Assembly: GCF_001436215.1 (NCBI RefSeq)
Contig: NZ_AYYP01000070.1
Span: 526 to 62,499, forward strand
Direction of reading: 5' to 3'
Length of the DNA stretch: 61,974 nucleotides
DNA from: Ligilactobacillus agilis DSM 20509
GTDB taxonomy: Bacteria > Bacillota > Bacilli > Lactobacillales > Lactobacillaceae
Below are positions 41,858 through 51,754 of this stretch, piece by piece. The translations under genes and the position numbers were made by a program. Positions within the stretch are counted from its first letter, which is position 1, and each line of letters begins with the position of its first letter. The notes under the pieces are model-generated. The model made no database searches and was not told the origin of the DNA. It worked only from the letters and a program-made list of their open reading frames with translations.

Positions 41858-42781
41858 ATGAAAGAATTAGTTTTTGGACATCAAAATCCTGATACAGATG
41901 CAATCGTAGCCGCTAAGGCCTACTCATACTTACAAAATAAATTAGGTAAGGATACAGAAGCGGTAGCATTAGGTGAACCTAACGAAGAAACAAAGTTTGT
42001 CTTAGCCCACTTTGATGAACCAGCTCCCCGGGTTATTGAATCTGCTAAGGCAGAAGTAGAAGCCGTTATGCTAGTTGACCATAACGAAGCCCAACAAAGT
42101 GTAGCTGATATTAAGGACGTAACGGTTACAAATGTTATTGACCACCACCGGATTGCTAACTTTGAAACAGCTGGTCCACTTTATTACCACGCTGAACCAG
42201 TTGGTTGCTCTTCTACTATTGTTTATAAAGAATTTGCAAGCAATGGCGTTGAAATTCCTGCTAAGTTAGCCGGCTTAATGCTATCAGCTATTATTTCTGA
42301 CACCTTACTGTTTAAGTCACCAACCACAACTGCAGATGATATTGAAATCGGTAAGAAATTGGCCGCTATCGCTGGGGTAGATTATGAAACTTACGGTTTG
42401 GAAATGCTTAAAGCTGGGACTAACTTGGCTGCTAAGACAGAAGCAGAGTTAATTGAAGCAGACGCAAAGTCATTTGAAATGGGTGGCCTTACAGTTCGTA
42501 TCGACCAAGTTAATACCGTTGATTTAGAAGATGTCTTCAGCCGGGAAGCAGCTTTCCGGGCAGCGATTGAAGCTGAAAATAAGGCTCAAGGTTATGACCT
42601 CTTCTTGCTAATGGCAACCAACATCCTAGACTCTAATACCCGTTTATTAGTAGTGGGTGAAGGTCAAGACAAGGTTGAAGCAGCCTTTGGAGTTAAATTA
42701 GTCGATGGTAAGGCAGACTTACCTGGGGTAGTTTCACGTAAAAAGCAAGTGGTACCACCATTGCAAGCAGCCTTTGACTAA
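41858..42781 (+). CDS. ppaC: Manganese-dependent inorganic pyrophosphatase (family II)
   Basis: A 307-residue DHH-family enzyme that hydrolyses pyrophosphate released by biosynthesis. The metal ligands are in [27 protein letters not shown] and [11 protein letters not shown] (the DHH motif). The C-terminal DHHA2 domain ends in [18 protein letters not shown], with the SRKKQ substrate-binding motif. It uses Mn2+, in keeping with the Mn economy of the organism (mntH in this window). A terminator follows. Confidence 0.97.
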   Translation: MKELVFGHQNPDTDAIVAAKAYSYLQNKLGKDTEAVALGEPNEETKFVLAHFDEPAPRVIESAKAEVEAVMLVDHNEAQQSVADIKDVTVTNVIDHHRIANFETAGPLYYHAEPVGCSSTIVYKEFASNGVEIPAKLAGLMLSAIISDTLLFKSPTTTADDIEIGKKLAAIAGVDYETYGLEMLKAGTNLAAKTEAELIEADAKSFEMGGLTVRIDQVNTVDLEDVFSREAAFRAAIEAENKAQGYDLFLLMATNILDSNTRLLVVGEGQDKVEAAFGVKLVDGKADLPGVVSRKKQVVPPLQAAFD

Positions 42782-42810
42782 TTAATATTGGTTAAATTAA
42801 ATAGATTATT

Positions 42811-42849
42811 GACGACCTTGGCACGGTTAGTTGCCGGGTCGTCTTTTTG
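42811..42849 (+). terminator. Terminator after ppaC
   Basis: GACGACC-GGCA pairs with TGCC-GGGTCGTC, followed by TTTTT. Confidence 0.92.
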
Positions 42850-42890
42850 TGTAAAGTAAATAAAATGTTACTTTAACTAACGGTAAAAAA

Positions 42891-42920
42891 TTGTTAACTA
42901 GGCAAATAGTTTGTTATACT
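42891..42920 (+). promoter_or_regulatory. Promoter of the histidinol-phosphatase gene
   Basis: TTGTTA (42891-42896) and TATACT (42915-42920) are 18 bp apart, 25 bp before the start codon. It shows that this gene is transcribed separately from the T-box controlled his operon. Confidence 0.65.
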
Positions 42921-42945
42921 AGATTTCACTAGGGAAGGTGATTTT

Positions 42946-43779
42946 TTGAAGATAGATGGACACACACATACAGAACTCTGTCCCCATGGAAATCATGATC
43001 GGGTGGAAAAAATGATTTTAAAGGCAATCAAATTGGGCTTTACCGATTACTGTCTAACAGAACACGCACCACTTCCACTTAACTTTAAGGAACAGTTTGC
43101 AGGTAATTTGAGTGGTTTAAAGACGGCTGCGTTAACCTTTAACCAGGTTGATGAGTATTTGAAGTTAGCTGAGGACATGAAAGCTAAATTTGCAGGTAAA
43201 ATTAATATTTCAATTGGATTTGAAGTAGATTATCTTCAAGGTTTTGAAGAAGAAATCAGAAATTTTTTAGATGAGTACGGTCCCTATACTGAACAAAATA
43301 TCCTGTCGGTTCACTATATGCCCGGACTTAAGCAGCAATTTTATGGTATCGATTATGACCCAATCGAATTTGCGACAGGTTTTGGTCCCTGGCTGGAAAT
43401 GCCAGATGCCTTGTATGGTAAATATTTTACCCAGATAAAAAATTCATTACTGGCCGATTTAGGGCAATATAGTCCTATTCGAATCGGACATATGTCACTA
43501 ATTAAAAAATATCAAGATTATTTTGGACTAGATTCAAAGTGGGATGAGGAAAATTTAAAACAAATCAAGGAAATTCTAGATTTAATAAAGGAACAGGGGC
43601 GGCAATTAGACTTTAATACAGCTGGTCTAAGAAAACCTTACTGTAATGACTTTTATCCTGGTAAGACAATCATTGACTTAGCATTAGAAAGAGAAATTCC
43701 GTTAGTTTTTGGTTCGGATGCCCATAGTTTAGAAGAAGTTGGAGCAGCTTGGCATTTTTATGATGACTATCTAAATTAA
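42946..43779 (+). CDS. hisK: Histidinol-phosphatase, PHP family
   Basis: A 277-residue metal-dependent phosphatase that removes phosphate from histidinol phosphate, the eighth step of histidine synthesis. It is the PHP type of Gram-positives (HisK or HisJ), unrelated to the HisB phosphatase domain. Metal ligands are visible in KIDGHTHTELCPHG, CLTEHAPLP, GFEVDY, SVHYMP, GHMSL and FGSDAHS. TTG 42946 is the start, after GGAAGGTGA. It has its own promoter and lies before the T-box leader, so the operon can be limited by histidine while this gene is not. Confidence 0.93.
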   Translation: MKIDGHTHTELCPHGNHDRVEKMILKAIKLGFTDYCLTEHAPLPLNFKEQFAGNLSGLKTAALTFNQVDEYLKLAEDMKAKFAGKINISIGFEVDYLQGFEEEIRNFLDEYGPYTEQNILSVHYMPGLKQQFYGIDYDPIEFATGFGPWLEMPDALYGKYFTQIKNSLLADLGQYSPIRIGHMSLIKKYQDYFGLDSKWDEENLKQIKEILDLIKEQGRQLDFNTAGLRKPYCNDFYPGKTIIDLALEREIPLVFGSDAHSLEEVGAAWHFYDDYLN

Positions 43780-43790
43780 AACCATTTTAT

Positions 43791-43853
43791 TTGACACGAG
43801 AAAAAATTAGTGTTAATCTAATTAAAAATTAATAATAATTGTTAAAATATAAT
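43791..43853 (+). promoter_or_regulatory. Promoter region of the his operon leader
   Basis: TTGACA (43791-43796) and TAATCT (43814-43819) are 17 bp apart. A perfect TATAAT (43848-43853) further on has no clear -35. Either could start the T-box transcript. Confidence 0.65.
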
Positions 43854-43861
43854 GGTTTTGA

Positions 43862-44101
43862 CTAGCAGAGTAGTCAAGTTTGACTTAGTTTAGAGAGTTC
43901 CGGCAGCTGAAAAGGAATCTAGGTGGCTTGATGAACCACAGCTAGAAATAACTGGTGGATTGAAGAACGTAGGTCGACCCGGGAGTACCCGTTAACACAG
44001 TTGATTTCAAATCAACCTGAGGTCTACTTTGTGAAGAGTAGATAAATTGAGGTGGAACCACGTTTAAACGTCCTCTTGCGAAAGCAAGGGGGCGTTTTTC
44101 T
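43862..44101 (+). promoter_or_regulatory. Histidine T-box leader with terminator/antiterminator
   Basis: The conserved T-box sequence TGAGGTGGAACCACG is at 44048-44062, overlapping a terminator whose stem pairs ACGTCCTCTTGC with GCAAGGGGGCGT, then TTTTT (44067-44101). Upstream, Stem I has the GCTG terminal-loop element near 43913, and the specifier position reads GAAC-CAC-A with CAC at 43937-43939, a histidine codon followed by the usual purine. Uncharged tRNA-His should stabilise the antiterminator and switch on hisZGDBHAFIEC. The specifier fits the genes that follow. Confidence 0.93.
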
Positions 44102-44119
44102 TTTTAAAGGGGGTATTTT

Positions 44120-45298
44120 ATGACTAAGTATAAATTACCACTTGGATTTCGCGATTACTTTGGCTCAGTTGCCCAGAGTAAGGTACAAGTAGAAAACTAT
44201 TTAACAGCTTTATTCGCGGCTTTAGGATATAGCCAGATTGAAACACCTTTATTAGAAGATCAAACCGTTTTTGAACAGTATTCATTAACAAACGAAGATG
44301 TTTATCGGGTACTAGGTCCTAACGGTGAAGTCTTAGTTTTAAGACCGGACTTAACCTTGCCCATCGCCCGCTTTCTAGCAACGACTAATATTGAATTGCC
44401 ACAAAAATTTGCCTACATTGGCAGTATCTTTAAGCGAAAAAGGGAGCTGATGGGTTTTTCTAACCAAGAAGCCCAAGCCGGGGTCGAACTAGTAGGTTAC
44501 GCTAGTTTAAAGGCGGAACTAGAGTGTATTTACCTAGTTAACAAGTTAAATACCGAGCTACTTGAAAACAAGTTGTACCTAGAATTAGGACACGCTAACT
44601 TTGCCCAAGAGGTATTAGCTAAGTTAGCGATACCGTTGCAAGAGCAAGAAGCTATTAAGCAAGCATTATTTACAAAGGATTTGCCTAAGTATGAACAATT
44701 AATTCAGGCTTACAGCAAGCAAGAGCTATTTTCCTTTTTAAAGTTATGGCCCCGTCTATTTGGTAGCTTAACGGAGGTTGCAGCTGATTTAGCCAAGGTT
44801 AAACTGCCAGCCGACTTACAAGCTAAATGCCAAACAATTTTAGATCTAGGTAAACTAGTAGCTAAACTCCCTAACCAGGAGGTGCGAGTTGATTTAACCA
44901 GCTCTGCTCCCCAAGACTATTACACGGGAGTGACGTTTAAGGCTTATTTGCCGACTGAGTCAGCTTACTTGGTTAGTGGAGGAAGGTACGATAAGTTATT
45001 AAACACTTTTCAAGCCCAGCAAGTTCCGGCCGTGGGGATGGGAATTGACCTTGATTTACTCGCCCAATTGGTTATTGAAAAAGATCAACCAGGAAGGCAA
45101 GTAAAAAAACAGCTTTACTGTGAAACTAAGCAATTAAAGCAGGCCCTTGCCATAGTTGAGCAGACTCCAGATTTAACTTTATCATTAGCTACTAGCTTAC
45201 AAGCAGCACGCCTATTAGCTAAGAAAAAGGGAGAAAAATTACAGATTCTAACTGATAAGGGGGAGCTTGTAGATGACATTGAAAATAGCGTTGACTAA
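44120..45298 (+). CDS. hisZ: ATP phosphoribosyltransferase regulatory subunit HisZ
   Basis: A 392-residue paralogue of histidyl-tRNA synthetase that has lost aminoacylation and forms a complex with short HisG. It starts [25 protein letters not shown] and carries class II-like motifs ([78 protein letters not shown]). It has no proper anticodon-binding domain. It is the first gene after the T-box and overlaps hisG by 26 bases. Confidence 0.95.
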   Translation: MTKYKLPLGFRDYFGSVAQSKVQVENYLTALFAALGYSQIETPLLEDQTVFEQYSLTNEDVYRVLGPNGEVLVLRPDLTLPIARFLATTNIELPQKFAYIGSIFKRKRELMGFSNQEAQAGVELVGYASLKAELECIYLVNKLNTELLENKLYLELGHANFAQEVLAKLAIPLQEQEAIKQALFTKDLPKYEQLIQAYSKQELFSFLKLWPRLFGSLTEVAADLAKVKLPADLQAKCQTILDLGKLVAKLPNQEVRVDLTSSAPQDYYTGVTFKAYLPTESAYLVSGGRYDKLLNTFQAQQVPAVGMGIDLDLLAQLVIEKDQPGRQVKKQLYCETKQLKQALAIVEQTPDLTLSLATSLQAARLLAKKKGEKLQILTDKGELVDDIENSVD

Positions 45299-45893
45299 AG
45301 GCAGGGTAGAAAAACAGGTTGTCGGCCTACTGAAGAAGCTAAACATAGATGTAAGTCCCTTGGAAAATAAGCAGCGAAAGTTAATCATTCCCCTTGCGGA
45401 TGGACAATATGAATTTATTTTGGCTAAGGGGCCGGATGTGGTTACTTATTTAAGTAATGGTATCGTTGACCTAGGGATTGTTGGCAGCGATATTTTGATG
45501 GAACAAAATGTTTCCGGCTACCAATTATTGGATTTAAACGTTGGCAAGTGTCAATTTATTTTGGCTTCTACGACTGATTTTAATCCAACCAGTGCTGGCC
45601 GGAAAGTGATTGGTACTAAGTATCCGCGGGTTGCCCAAGAATACTTTGCACGGTTAGGACAGGACGTTGAAATCATTAAGATTGAAGGGTCAGTAGAGCT
45701 TGCACCCTTAGTGGGCTTAGCCGATGCAATCATTGATATTACCGAAACGGGGACAACCCTTAGGGAAAATAACTTACAAATTTATGACTGGTTAGCTAAG
45801 ATTTCGACCAGGTTAGTGGTTAATCCGTTAGCCTTAAAACAAAAGAAAAATGAGATTTTTCAATTAGTAGATCAGTTAGCTCAAGTGATATAA
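45273..45893 (+). CDS. hisG: ATP phosphoribosyltransferase, short form HisG
   Basis: A 206-residue catalytic subunit that joins ATP and PRPP, the first and feedback-controlled step of histidine synthesis. It is the short form without the C-terminal regulatory domain and so needs HisZ. Motifs include [43 protein letters not shown] and the PRPP-binding loop [20 protein letters not shown]. The ATG is inside hisZ, preceded by GGGGGAG. Confidence 0.96.
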   Translation: MTLKIALTKGRVEKQVVGLLKKLNIDVSPLENKQRKLIIPLADGQYEFILAKGPDVVTYLSNGIVDLGIVGSDILMEQNVSGYQLLDLNVGKCQFILASTTDFNPTSAGRKVIGTKYPRVAQEYFARLGQDVEIIKIEGSVELAPLVGLADAIIDITETGTTLRENNLQIYDWLAKISTRLVVNPLALKQKKNEIFQLVDQLAQVI

Positions 45894-45913
45894 ACCTTAT
45901 GAGGGGGATTAAG

Positions 45914-47206
45914 ATGATAAAGATTTACCAAGAAGATTTAGAAACGATGAAACGAATTGTTGCTGATTATACTGAGCAAGTCGTTGATTTTGAGATTGAA
46001 GCCAAGGTGCAAGCAATTATTACTCAAGTTAGAAAAAGAGGAGATCAAGCCTTAATCGATTATGCCCGCCAATTTGATGGGGTAAGTCTAACCGATTTAA
46101 AGGTAGCTGAAGAACAACTAGAACAAGCCTGGCTGCAATTAGATGATTCATTAAAGACTAGTTTAAAATTAGCTGCTCAAAACATTACTTCTTTCCACGA
46201 ATTAGAAAAGGAGAAAGGGTTTGTCGATGCTAGTCAAGCTGGAATTGTGCGGGGACAAAAGGTAACGCCCTTAAAGCGGGTAGGGTTATATGTTCCAGGC
46301 GGGACGGCTGCTTATCCCTCGACTATTTTGATGAACGCAATTCCCGCTAAGTTAGCTGGGGTGGAAGAACTAGTGGTGGTTACGCCGCCACAAAAGGAAG
46401 GGATTAATCAAGCGGTTTTAGCAGCGGCTAAACTTGCCGGGGTTGATGCCATCTACCAAGTTGGGGGAGCTCAAGCTATTGCAGCCTTAGCCTACGGAAC
46501 CGAAACAATTAAGCCGGTTGATAAAATTGTGGGGCCAGGTAACATTTTTGTTGCAACTGCTAAAAAACAAGTTTTCGGAACGGTTGCAATCGATATGGTG
46601 GCTGGTCCGTCTGAAATCGGTATTTTAGCTGATGATAGTGCCCAAGCCAGTGAAATTGCAGCTGACTTATTATCACAAGCAGAACACGATAAGCGGGCCC
46701 GCGCAATGCTTATTACAAATAGCTTAAGCCTAGCCCAAGCCGTGGCTAAAGAAGTCGAGAGGCAATTAGTAAATTTACCGCGAAAAGAAATTGCCCAAGC
46801 AGCAATTATGGATAGGAGCTTCATCGCCGTAATGCCTCAAATTGCTGAGATGTTTGACCTAATGAATACAATCGCACCGGAGCACTTAGAAATTCAGCTG
46901 ACCGAACCCACTGCTTATCTAGGGTTGGTTAAAAATGCGGGCTCTGTTTTCTTAGGGAGGTATGCTTCAGAACCATTGGGTGATTACCTAGCTGGGCCTA
47001 ATCACGTCTTACCAACGGGTGGAACGGCGCGCTTTTCATCACCACTGGGAGTTTATGATTTTGTAAAAAGGATCCAGTTTGTGCAATATTCAAAGGAGGC
47101 CCTAGCTGAGGTCGAAAAGGCAGTTACGACCTTAGCGCGAACCGAAGGATTAGAGGCCCACGCCCGTGCACTTGAATCACGATTTACTAATTACGAGGGG
47201 GAATAA
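45914..47206 (+). CDS. hisD: Histidinol dehydrogenase
   Basis: A 430-residue zinc enzyme that oxidises histidinol to histidine in two NAD-dependent steps. Signatures are [73 protein letters not shown] with catalytic residues, APEHLEIQL and [27 protein letters not shown] 45914 with GAGGGGG upstream is the start; the open frame runs five codons further back. It lies 20 bases after hisG. Confidence 0.97.
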   Translation: MIKIYQEDLETMKRIVADYTEQVVDFEIEAKVQAIITQVRKRGDQALIDYARQFDGVSLTDLKVAEEQLEQAWLQLDDSLKTSLKLAAQNITSFHELEKEKGFVDASQAGIVRGQKVTPLKRVGLYVPGGTAAYPSTILMNAIPAKLAGVEELVVVTPPQKEGINQAVLAAAKLAGVDAIYQVGGAQAIAALAYGTETIKPVDKIVGPGNIFVATAKKQVFGTVAIDMVAGPSEIGILADDSAQASEIAADLLSQAEHDKRARAMLITNSLSLAQAVAKEVERQLVNLPRKEIAQAAIMDRSFIAVMPQIAEMFDLMNTIAPEHLEIQLTEPTAYLGLVKNAGSVFLGRYASEPLGDYLAGPNHVLPTGGTARFSSPLGVYDFVKRIQFVQYSKEALAEVEKAVTTLARTEGLEAHARALESRFTNYEGE

Positions 47207-47208
47207 AA

Positions 47209-47793
47209 ATGCGGACTGCTACACTTACACGCCAAACAGCGGAAACAAAAATTACGGTTAGTTTAAATTTAGACCAGGAAAGTGGAATCGATATCCAAAC
47301 TGGGGTCGGCTTTTTTGATCACATGTTAACCTTGCTTGCTAAGCACGGTCGGTTTGGACTAAAGGTTATGGCCGAAGGTGACTTAGAAGTAGATGCTCAC
47401 CACACCGTTGAGGATACTGGAATTGTGCTGGGTGAGTGTTTAAAACAGGCCCTAGGCCAGAAGGAACAAATTGAGCGCTATGGTCAAGCTACGATTCCTA
47501 TGGATGAAGTGTTAGCTCAAGTAGTGATTGACTTAAGTGGTCGCTCTTACCTGGTTTTTGATGCAGATTTGACCAACCCTAAATTAGGTAACTTTGAGAC
47601 GGAAATTACCGAGGATTTCTTTCAAGCCTTGGCATTTAGCGCCCAAATGAATCTACATACACGTATTATATATGGGCGTAATACCCATCATAAAATTGAA
47701 GGGCTATTTAAGGCAACCGGCCGGGCATTACGACAAGCAGTAACAATTAACCCAGCCATTAAGGGGGTTAACTCGACTAAGGGGGTAATTTAA
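47209..47793 (+). CDS. hisB: Imidazoleglycerol-phosphate dehydratase
   Basis: A 194-residue manganese enzyme that dehydrates imidazole glycerol phosphate. The metal-binding histidine motifs are [35 protein letters not shown]-type [22 protein letters not shown]. Only the dehydratase domain is present; the phosphatase activity of the E. coli HisB fusion is supplied by the PHP protein upstream of the T-box. It begins three bases after hisD and overlaps hisH by one base. Confidence 0.97.
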   Translation: MRTATLTRQTAETKITVSLNLDQESGIDIQTGVGFFDHMLTLLAKHGRFGLKVMAEGDLEVDAHHTVEDTGIVLGECLKQALGQKEQIERYGQATIPMDEVLAQVVIDLSGRSYLVFDADLTNPKLGNFETEITEDFFQALAFSAQMNLHTRIIYGRNTHHKIEGLFKATGRALRQAVTINPAIKGVNSTKGVI

Positions 47794-48401
47794 TGTTAGC
47801 AATTATTGATTATGGTGCAGGTAACACCTATAACGTGGCCAAGGCATTTGCTTATCTTGGCTATGAAAGTCAGCTAACCTCAGATCCTGCTCAAATCGCT
47901 GCCAGTTCCGCCTTAGTTTTACCGGGGGTAGGCGCTTTCAATGCAGCCTATCGCAAGTTGCAAGCAGACGGGTTAGTAACAGCAATTAAAGCAGAAGTGG
48001 CTAAAGGAAAGCCGTTGTTGGGAATTTGTTTAGGGATGCAACTACTGTTTGACTCTTCAGAAGAGTATGGTAATACCCCAGGGTTAGGCTTAATTCCCGG
48101 CCGGGTTATCCCAATTCCTGCCAATAATCTCTTAGTTCCACAAGTAGGTTGGAACCAAAATAAATTGCTACAAGAGCAGAGCTTATTTAAGCGGGTGAAA
48201 GATGAATACACCTACTTTGTTCATTCTTATTATGCCAAGTGTGAGCAACAGTATGTTGTCAGTTACGTTGACTATGGGGTTAAGGTGCCGGCGATTGTTA
48301 ATTACCAAAATGTTTACGGAATGCAGTTTCATCCAGAAAAAAGTGGGCAAGTCGGTTTAGGCTTACTTAAAGACTTTATGGAAGGGAATGGGTTGAGATG
48401 A
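47793..48401 (+). CDS. hisH: Imidazole glycerol phosphate synthase, glutaminase subunit
   Basis: A 202-residue class I glutamine amidotransferase that delivers ammonia to HisF. The nucleophile cysteine is in LLGICLGMQLLFDSSEE, the oxyanion region in LPGVGAFNAA and the catalytic His-Glu pair in YGMQFHPEKSG. Starts at ATG 47793 sharing a base with the hisB stop, and overlaps hisA by four (ATGA). Confidence 0.97.
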   Translation: MLAIIDYGAGNTYNVAKAFAYLGYESQLTSDPAQIAASSALVLPGVGAFNAAYRKLQADGLVTAIKAEVAKGKPLLGICLGMQLLFDSSEEYGNTPGLGLIPGRVIPIPANNLLVPQVGWNQNKLLQEQSLFKRVKDEYTYFVHSYYAKCEQQYVVSYVDYGVKVPAIVNYQNVYGMQFHPEKSGQVGLGLLKDFMEGNGLR

Positions 48402-49117
48402 TTTTACCAGCGATTGATTTACAAAACGGTCAAAGTGTCCGTCTCTATCAAGGAGACTTTACAAAGGAAACCATTATTTCGCCAGCTCCGGTTAAACAAG
48501 CTAAAGAAATTAATGTAGCAGGTGTCTACGCTTTACACCTGGTGGATTTAGATGGGGCTAAGGCCGGTTCTCCCAAAAATTTAGCGGTCATCAAAAAGAT
48601 TCGGGCAGAATTTACGGGGTTAATAGAGGTCGGTGGGGGCATTAGAAGCTTAGACACGATTGAAACTTATTTAGCTATGGGGATTGACCGGCTAATCTTG
48701 GGATCAGTTGCCCTCAAAGACCCAGCATTTACGAAGCAAGTTTTGGCTAAGTTTGGTCCCGAACGTATTGTTATTGGCGTAGACGGAACAGATGGTAAGG
48801 TTGCAGTTGATGGCTGGCTCAAACAGTCAGAGGTAACGATGGCAACATTAATTAATGAAATGCAGCAGGCAGGAGCCAAACACTTCATCGTGACCGACGT
48901 AGCTAAGGATGGTACGATGACCGGGGCCAATATGGACCAACTGACAAGCTTACAAAACCAGTTTGTCCACGCTAATATCATCGCCTCTGGAGGAATTAGA
49001 AATTTACAGGATATATTGGCGCTTCAAACGGCGGGAATTGCCGATGCGGTTGCTGGAAAAGCTTTGTATGAAGGAAGCCTTACCTTAAAAGAGATTGCGG
49101 AGGTGAATGGATGTTAG
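48398..49117 (+). CDS. hisA: Phosphoribosylformimino-AICAR ribotide isomerase
   Basis: A 239-residue TIM-barrel isomerase of the fourth step of the pathway. The two catalytic aspartates are in [18 protein letters not shown] and [16 protein letters not shown]-type strands 1 and 5; phosphate-binding loops are IEVGGGIRS and IIASGGIRN. It shares the half-barrel ancestry of HisF, encoded next. Overlaps hisH by four bases and hisF by seven. Confidence 0.96.
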   Translation: MILPAIDLQNGQSVRLYQGDFTKETIISPAPVKQAKEINVAGVYALHLVDLDGAKAGSPKNLAVIKKIRAEFTGLIEVGGGIRSLDTIETYLAMGIDRLILGSVALKDPAFTKQVLAKFGPERIVIGVDGTDGKVAVDGWLKQSEVTMATLINEMQQAGAKHFIVTDVAKDGTMTGANMDQLTSLQNQFVHANIIASGGIRNLQDILALQTAGIADAVAGKALYEGSLTLKEIAEVNGC

Positions 49118-49869
49118 CTAAGAGAATAATTCCTTGTTTGGATGTTGCTGATGGCAAGGTTAAAAAGGGGGTAAACTTCGTCAATTTGATTGATGTGGGT
49201 GACCCGGTCGAGATTGCGGCTGCCTATGAAAAACAGGGGGCAGATGAACTAGTTTTCTTAGATATTAGCGCAACAAACGAACAGCGTAAGACGATGGTGG
49301 ACGTTGTTAGCCAAGTTTCTAAAGAGGTTTTTATGCCTTTAACTGTTGGAGGGGGAATTAATAGCGTGGCTGATATGCAGGCCCTGTTGAAAGCGGGGGC
49401 TGATAAGATTTCTTTAAACTCTGCTGCTGTGACTAATCCAGACCTAATTAGCCAAGGAGCTGAGTTATTTGGGAGTCAATGTATTGTAGTTGCGATTGAT
49501 ATTAAAACTGACCCAGTAACGTTAGAAAAATATGTTTATACTCATGGTGGCAAAAAACGGACTGACTTAAAGGCGCTAGAGTGGGCTCAAAAAGTAGTGG
49601 CCCTAGGAGCGGGGGAATTATTAGTTACAAGTATGGATCATGATGGCACGCAAGCAGGCTTTGATGTAGACTTCTATCAGACTTTAACCAACCTAGTTAC
49701 TGTGCCCGTCATTGCCTCTGGAGGTGCTGGGAGTCTAGCTGATTTTAGTGAGGTCTTCTTAAAAACCAAGGTAACAGGAGCATTAGCTGCTTCCGTTTTC
49801 CATTTTGGTAAGTTATCAATTCCTCAGGTAAAAGCGGAGCTAAAAACAAAGGGAGTGACGGTGCGATGA
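49111..49869 (+). CDS. hisF: Imidazole glycerol phosphate synthase, cyclase subunit
   Basis: A 252-residue TIM-barrel that uses ammonia from HisH to form imidazole glycerol phosphate and AICAR, which feeds purine synthesis. Motifs are [21 protein letters not shown] with the first catalytic aspartate, [33 protein letters not shown] with the second aspartate, and [12 protein letters not shown]. Starts within the last codons of hisA. Confidence 0.97.
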   Translation: MLAKRIIPCLDVADGKVKKGVNFVNLIDVGDPVEIAAAYEKQGADELVFLDISATNEQRKTMVDVVSQVSKEVFMPLTVGGGINSVADMQALLKAGADKISLNSAAVTNPDLISQGAELFGSQCIVVAIDIKTDPVTLEKYVYTHGGKKRTDLKALEWAQKVVALGAGELLVTSMDHDGTQAGFDVDFYQTLTNLVTVPVIASGGAGSLADFSEVFLKTKVTGALAASVFHFGKLSIPQVKAELKTKGVTVR

Positions 49870-50174
49870 GAGAACCAGACTTTTCTAAGGGACTGCTAAC
49901 AGCGGTAGTGGTAGATGAGCGCAGCAAGGATGTTTTGATGGTGGCTTGGATGAATGAAGAAAGTTACCGGCAGACACTTGCTACCAAGGAAACTTGGTTT
50001 TGGTCTCGCTCCCGCCAAGAGCTATGGCATAAAGGCGCTACAAGCGGTAATACTCAGCGGGTTAAAAAGATAATGCTAGATTGTGATCAAGATACCATTT
50101 TGCTTTACGTCAACCCAACCGGACCAGCCTGCCATACTGGGCATACAACCTGTTTTTTTGAACAAATTTTATAG
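49866..50174 (+). CDS. hisI: Phosphoribosyl-AMP cyclohydrolase
   Basis: A 102-residue zinc enzyme that opens the adenine ring of PR-AMP. Signatures are [48 protein letters not shown], the metal-binding DCDQDTIL and the cysteine motif [11 protein letters not shown]. It is the free-standing cyclohydrolase, not fused to HisE. ATGA overlap with hisF. Confidence 0.96.
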   Translation: MREPDFSKGLLTAVVVDERSKDVLMVAWMNEESYRQTLATKETWFWSRSRQELWHKGATSGNTQRVKKIMLDCDQDTILLYVNPTGPACHTGHTTCFFEQIL

Positions 50175-50185
50175 AGGTGATTATC

Positions 50186-50506
50186 ATGCAAGATTTAGAG
50201 GCATTATACCAATTAGTCAGTGAAAGAAAGCAAAATCCTAAAGAGGGTTCCTATACCGACTACCTTTTTACTAAGGGGTTGGACAAAATTTTGAAAAAAG
50301 TAGGGGAAGAAACAACCGAAGTAGTCGTGGCCGCCAAGAATCACGATAATGATGAATTACGTTATGAAGTGGCCGACCTCTTATATCATTTAATGGTACT
50401 GTTGGTTGAACAAGGCTTGAGCTATGAACAGGTTAAAGTAGAATTAGCTAGTCGCGAAGGCTTGATGAGTCAGTTTAAAGACCGGCCAGAAATCAAGAAC
50501 TTATAG
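50186..50506 (+). CDS. hisE: Phosphoribosyl-ATP pyrophosphatase
   Basis: A 106-residue all-helical MazG-like enzyme that hydrolyses PR-ATP to PR-AMP. Family segments are LYQLVSERKQNPKEGSYTDYLF, KKVGEETTEVVVAAKN with metal-binding glutamates, and YEVADLLYHLMVLL. The start is ATG 50186 preceded by GAGGTG; the GTG that forms part of that site is also in frame but less likely. Confidence 0.95.
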   Translation: MQDLEALYQLVSERKQNPKEGSYTDYLFTKGLDKILKKVGEETTEVVVAAKNHDNDELRYEVADLLYHLMVLLVEQGLSYEQVKVELASREGLMSQFKDRPEIKNL

Positions 50507-50517
50507 GGGGAACTTAA

Positions 50518-51591
50518 GTGAAAGAAGAGATTAAAAAGCTAAAAAGCTATGTGCCAGAAGAACCAGTGGCAGCGGTTAAAGAAAAGTATGGCTTAGATAG
50601 GCTGGTTAGGTTATCGGCCAATGAAAATCCCTTTGGAACTTCCCCCAAGGTTAAAGAAGCAGTGGTTAATTGGACATTTAGCGAGAGTAATCGTTATCCG
50701 GATGGCTACGCAACCAAGCTGCGCCAGGCAGTTAGTGAGCGACTTGGCCTGCCTGAAGAACAGCTAGTTTTTGGGGTAGGATTAGACGAAATCCTAGAAT
50801 TATTATCACGGACTTTCTTAGAAAAAGGGGATGAAATTCTAGTTGCAGACCCAACTTTTTCTGAGTATGCCCTCCACGCGCAGATTGAAGGGGCACGGGT
50901 AATCAAGGTGCCGGTTAAGCCAACGGATGGGCACTACGATTTTGAAAGGGCACTAACTGAGATTAGTTCCAAGACCAAGTTAATTTGGCTGTGTAACCCT
51001 AACAATCCGACTGGTGTTTATGAGCGTAGTTCTCAGATAGCAGCATTCATTAAACAAGTTCCAGCTACATGTTTAGTTTTAATTGATGAAGCCTACATTG
51101 AATATGTTACGGATGAAAAACCTGCTACTAGTTTGGACCTTTTAAACGATTACGATAACGTGGCAGTCTTACGGACATTTTCTAAGGTTTACGGCCTAGC
51201 TAACTATCGGGTTGGCTATATTGCGATGGCTCCTAAACTGGCCGAGTATATGCAGACCGTGCGTTTACCCTATAACTTAAATTCTGTAGCCCAAGTGGCT
51301 GCGGAAGCTGCCCTGGCCGATCAAACTTTTGTCGCAGCTTCGGTCGCTAAAACTGTTGAGGGCCGTCAGTATTTGGAAGAGTTTTTAACTAACAAACAAA
51401 TTAAGCACTTCCACTCCCAAGCTAACTTTGTTTACCTTAAATATCCGGCTGCGCTTGAATTGGCCCAAAAATTATTGGAAAATGGCTACCAGGTCAGGAC
51501 TGGCTTGCAGCTGGATTGGCTCCGAATTACGATTGGTGAATTAGCTGATGTTAAAGCAATTTGCGCCTTAATTGATGAGGATTTAAACTAA
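50518..51591 (+). CDS. hisC: Histidinol-phosphate aminotransferase
   Basis: A 357-residue class II PLP aminotransferase of the seventh step. Motifs are LSANENPFGTSPKVKEAV, WLCNPNNPTGVYE, LIDEAYIEYV and the PLP-lysine segment LRTFSKVYGLANYRVGY. It can often also use aromatic amino acids. GTG 50518 is the start, after AGGGGGAAC. It is the last gene of the operon and is followed by a terminator. With hisK upstream, all enzymes from PRPP to histidine are present in the window. Confidence 0.96.
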   Translation: MKEEIKKLKSYVPEEPVAAVKEKYGLDRLVRLSANENPFGTSPKVKEAVVNWTFSESNRYPDGYATKLRQAVSERLGLPEEQLVFGVGLDEILELLSRTFLEKGDEILVADPTFSEYALHAQIEGARVIKVPVKPTDGHYDFERALTEISSKTKLIWLCNPNNPTGVYERSSQIAAFIKQVPATCLVLIDEAYIEYVTDEKPATSLDLLNDYDNVAVLRTFSKVYGLANYRVGYIAMAPKLAEYMQTVRLPYNLNSVAQVAAEAALADQTFVAASVAKTVEGRQYLEEFLTNKQIKHFHSQANFVYLKYPAALELAQKLLENGYQVRTGLQLDWLRITIGELADVKAICALIDEDLN

Positions 51592-51604
51592 AGTAGTTAT
51601 TAAC

Positions 51605-51637
51605 GGCTTTTAGGTATGTTTACCTAGAAGCCTTTTT
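51605..51637 (+). terminator. Terminator of the his operon
   Basis: GGCTTTTAGGTA pairs with TACCTAGAAGCC (one mismatch) over a TGTT loop, followed by TTTTT. Confidence 0.94.
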
Positions 51638-51754
51638 AACTGTGGAAAAGAAACTAACAGCTTTTTTACGTCTAAATACTTACACATCCTTATTTATTTT
51701 CAGAGAAATAAAGATTATAATGAAGATAAGAGACTATGTAAGGAGGCTGGGGTT

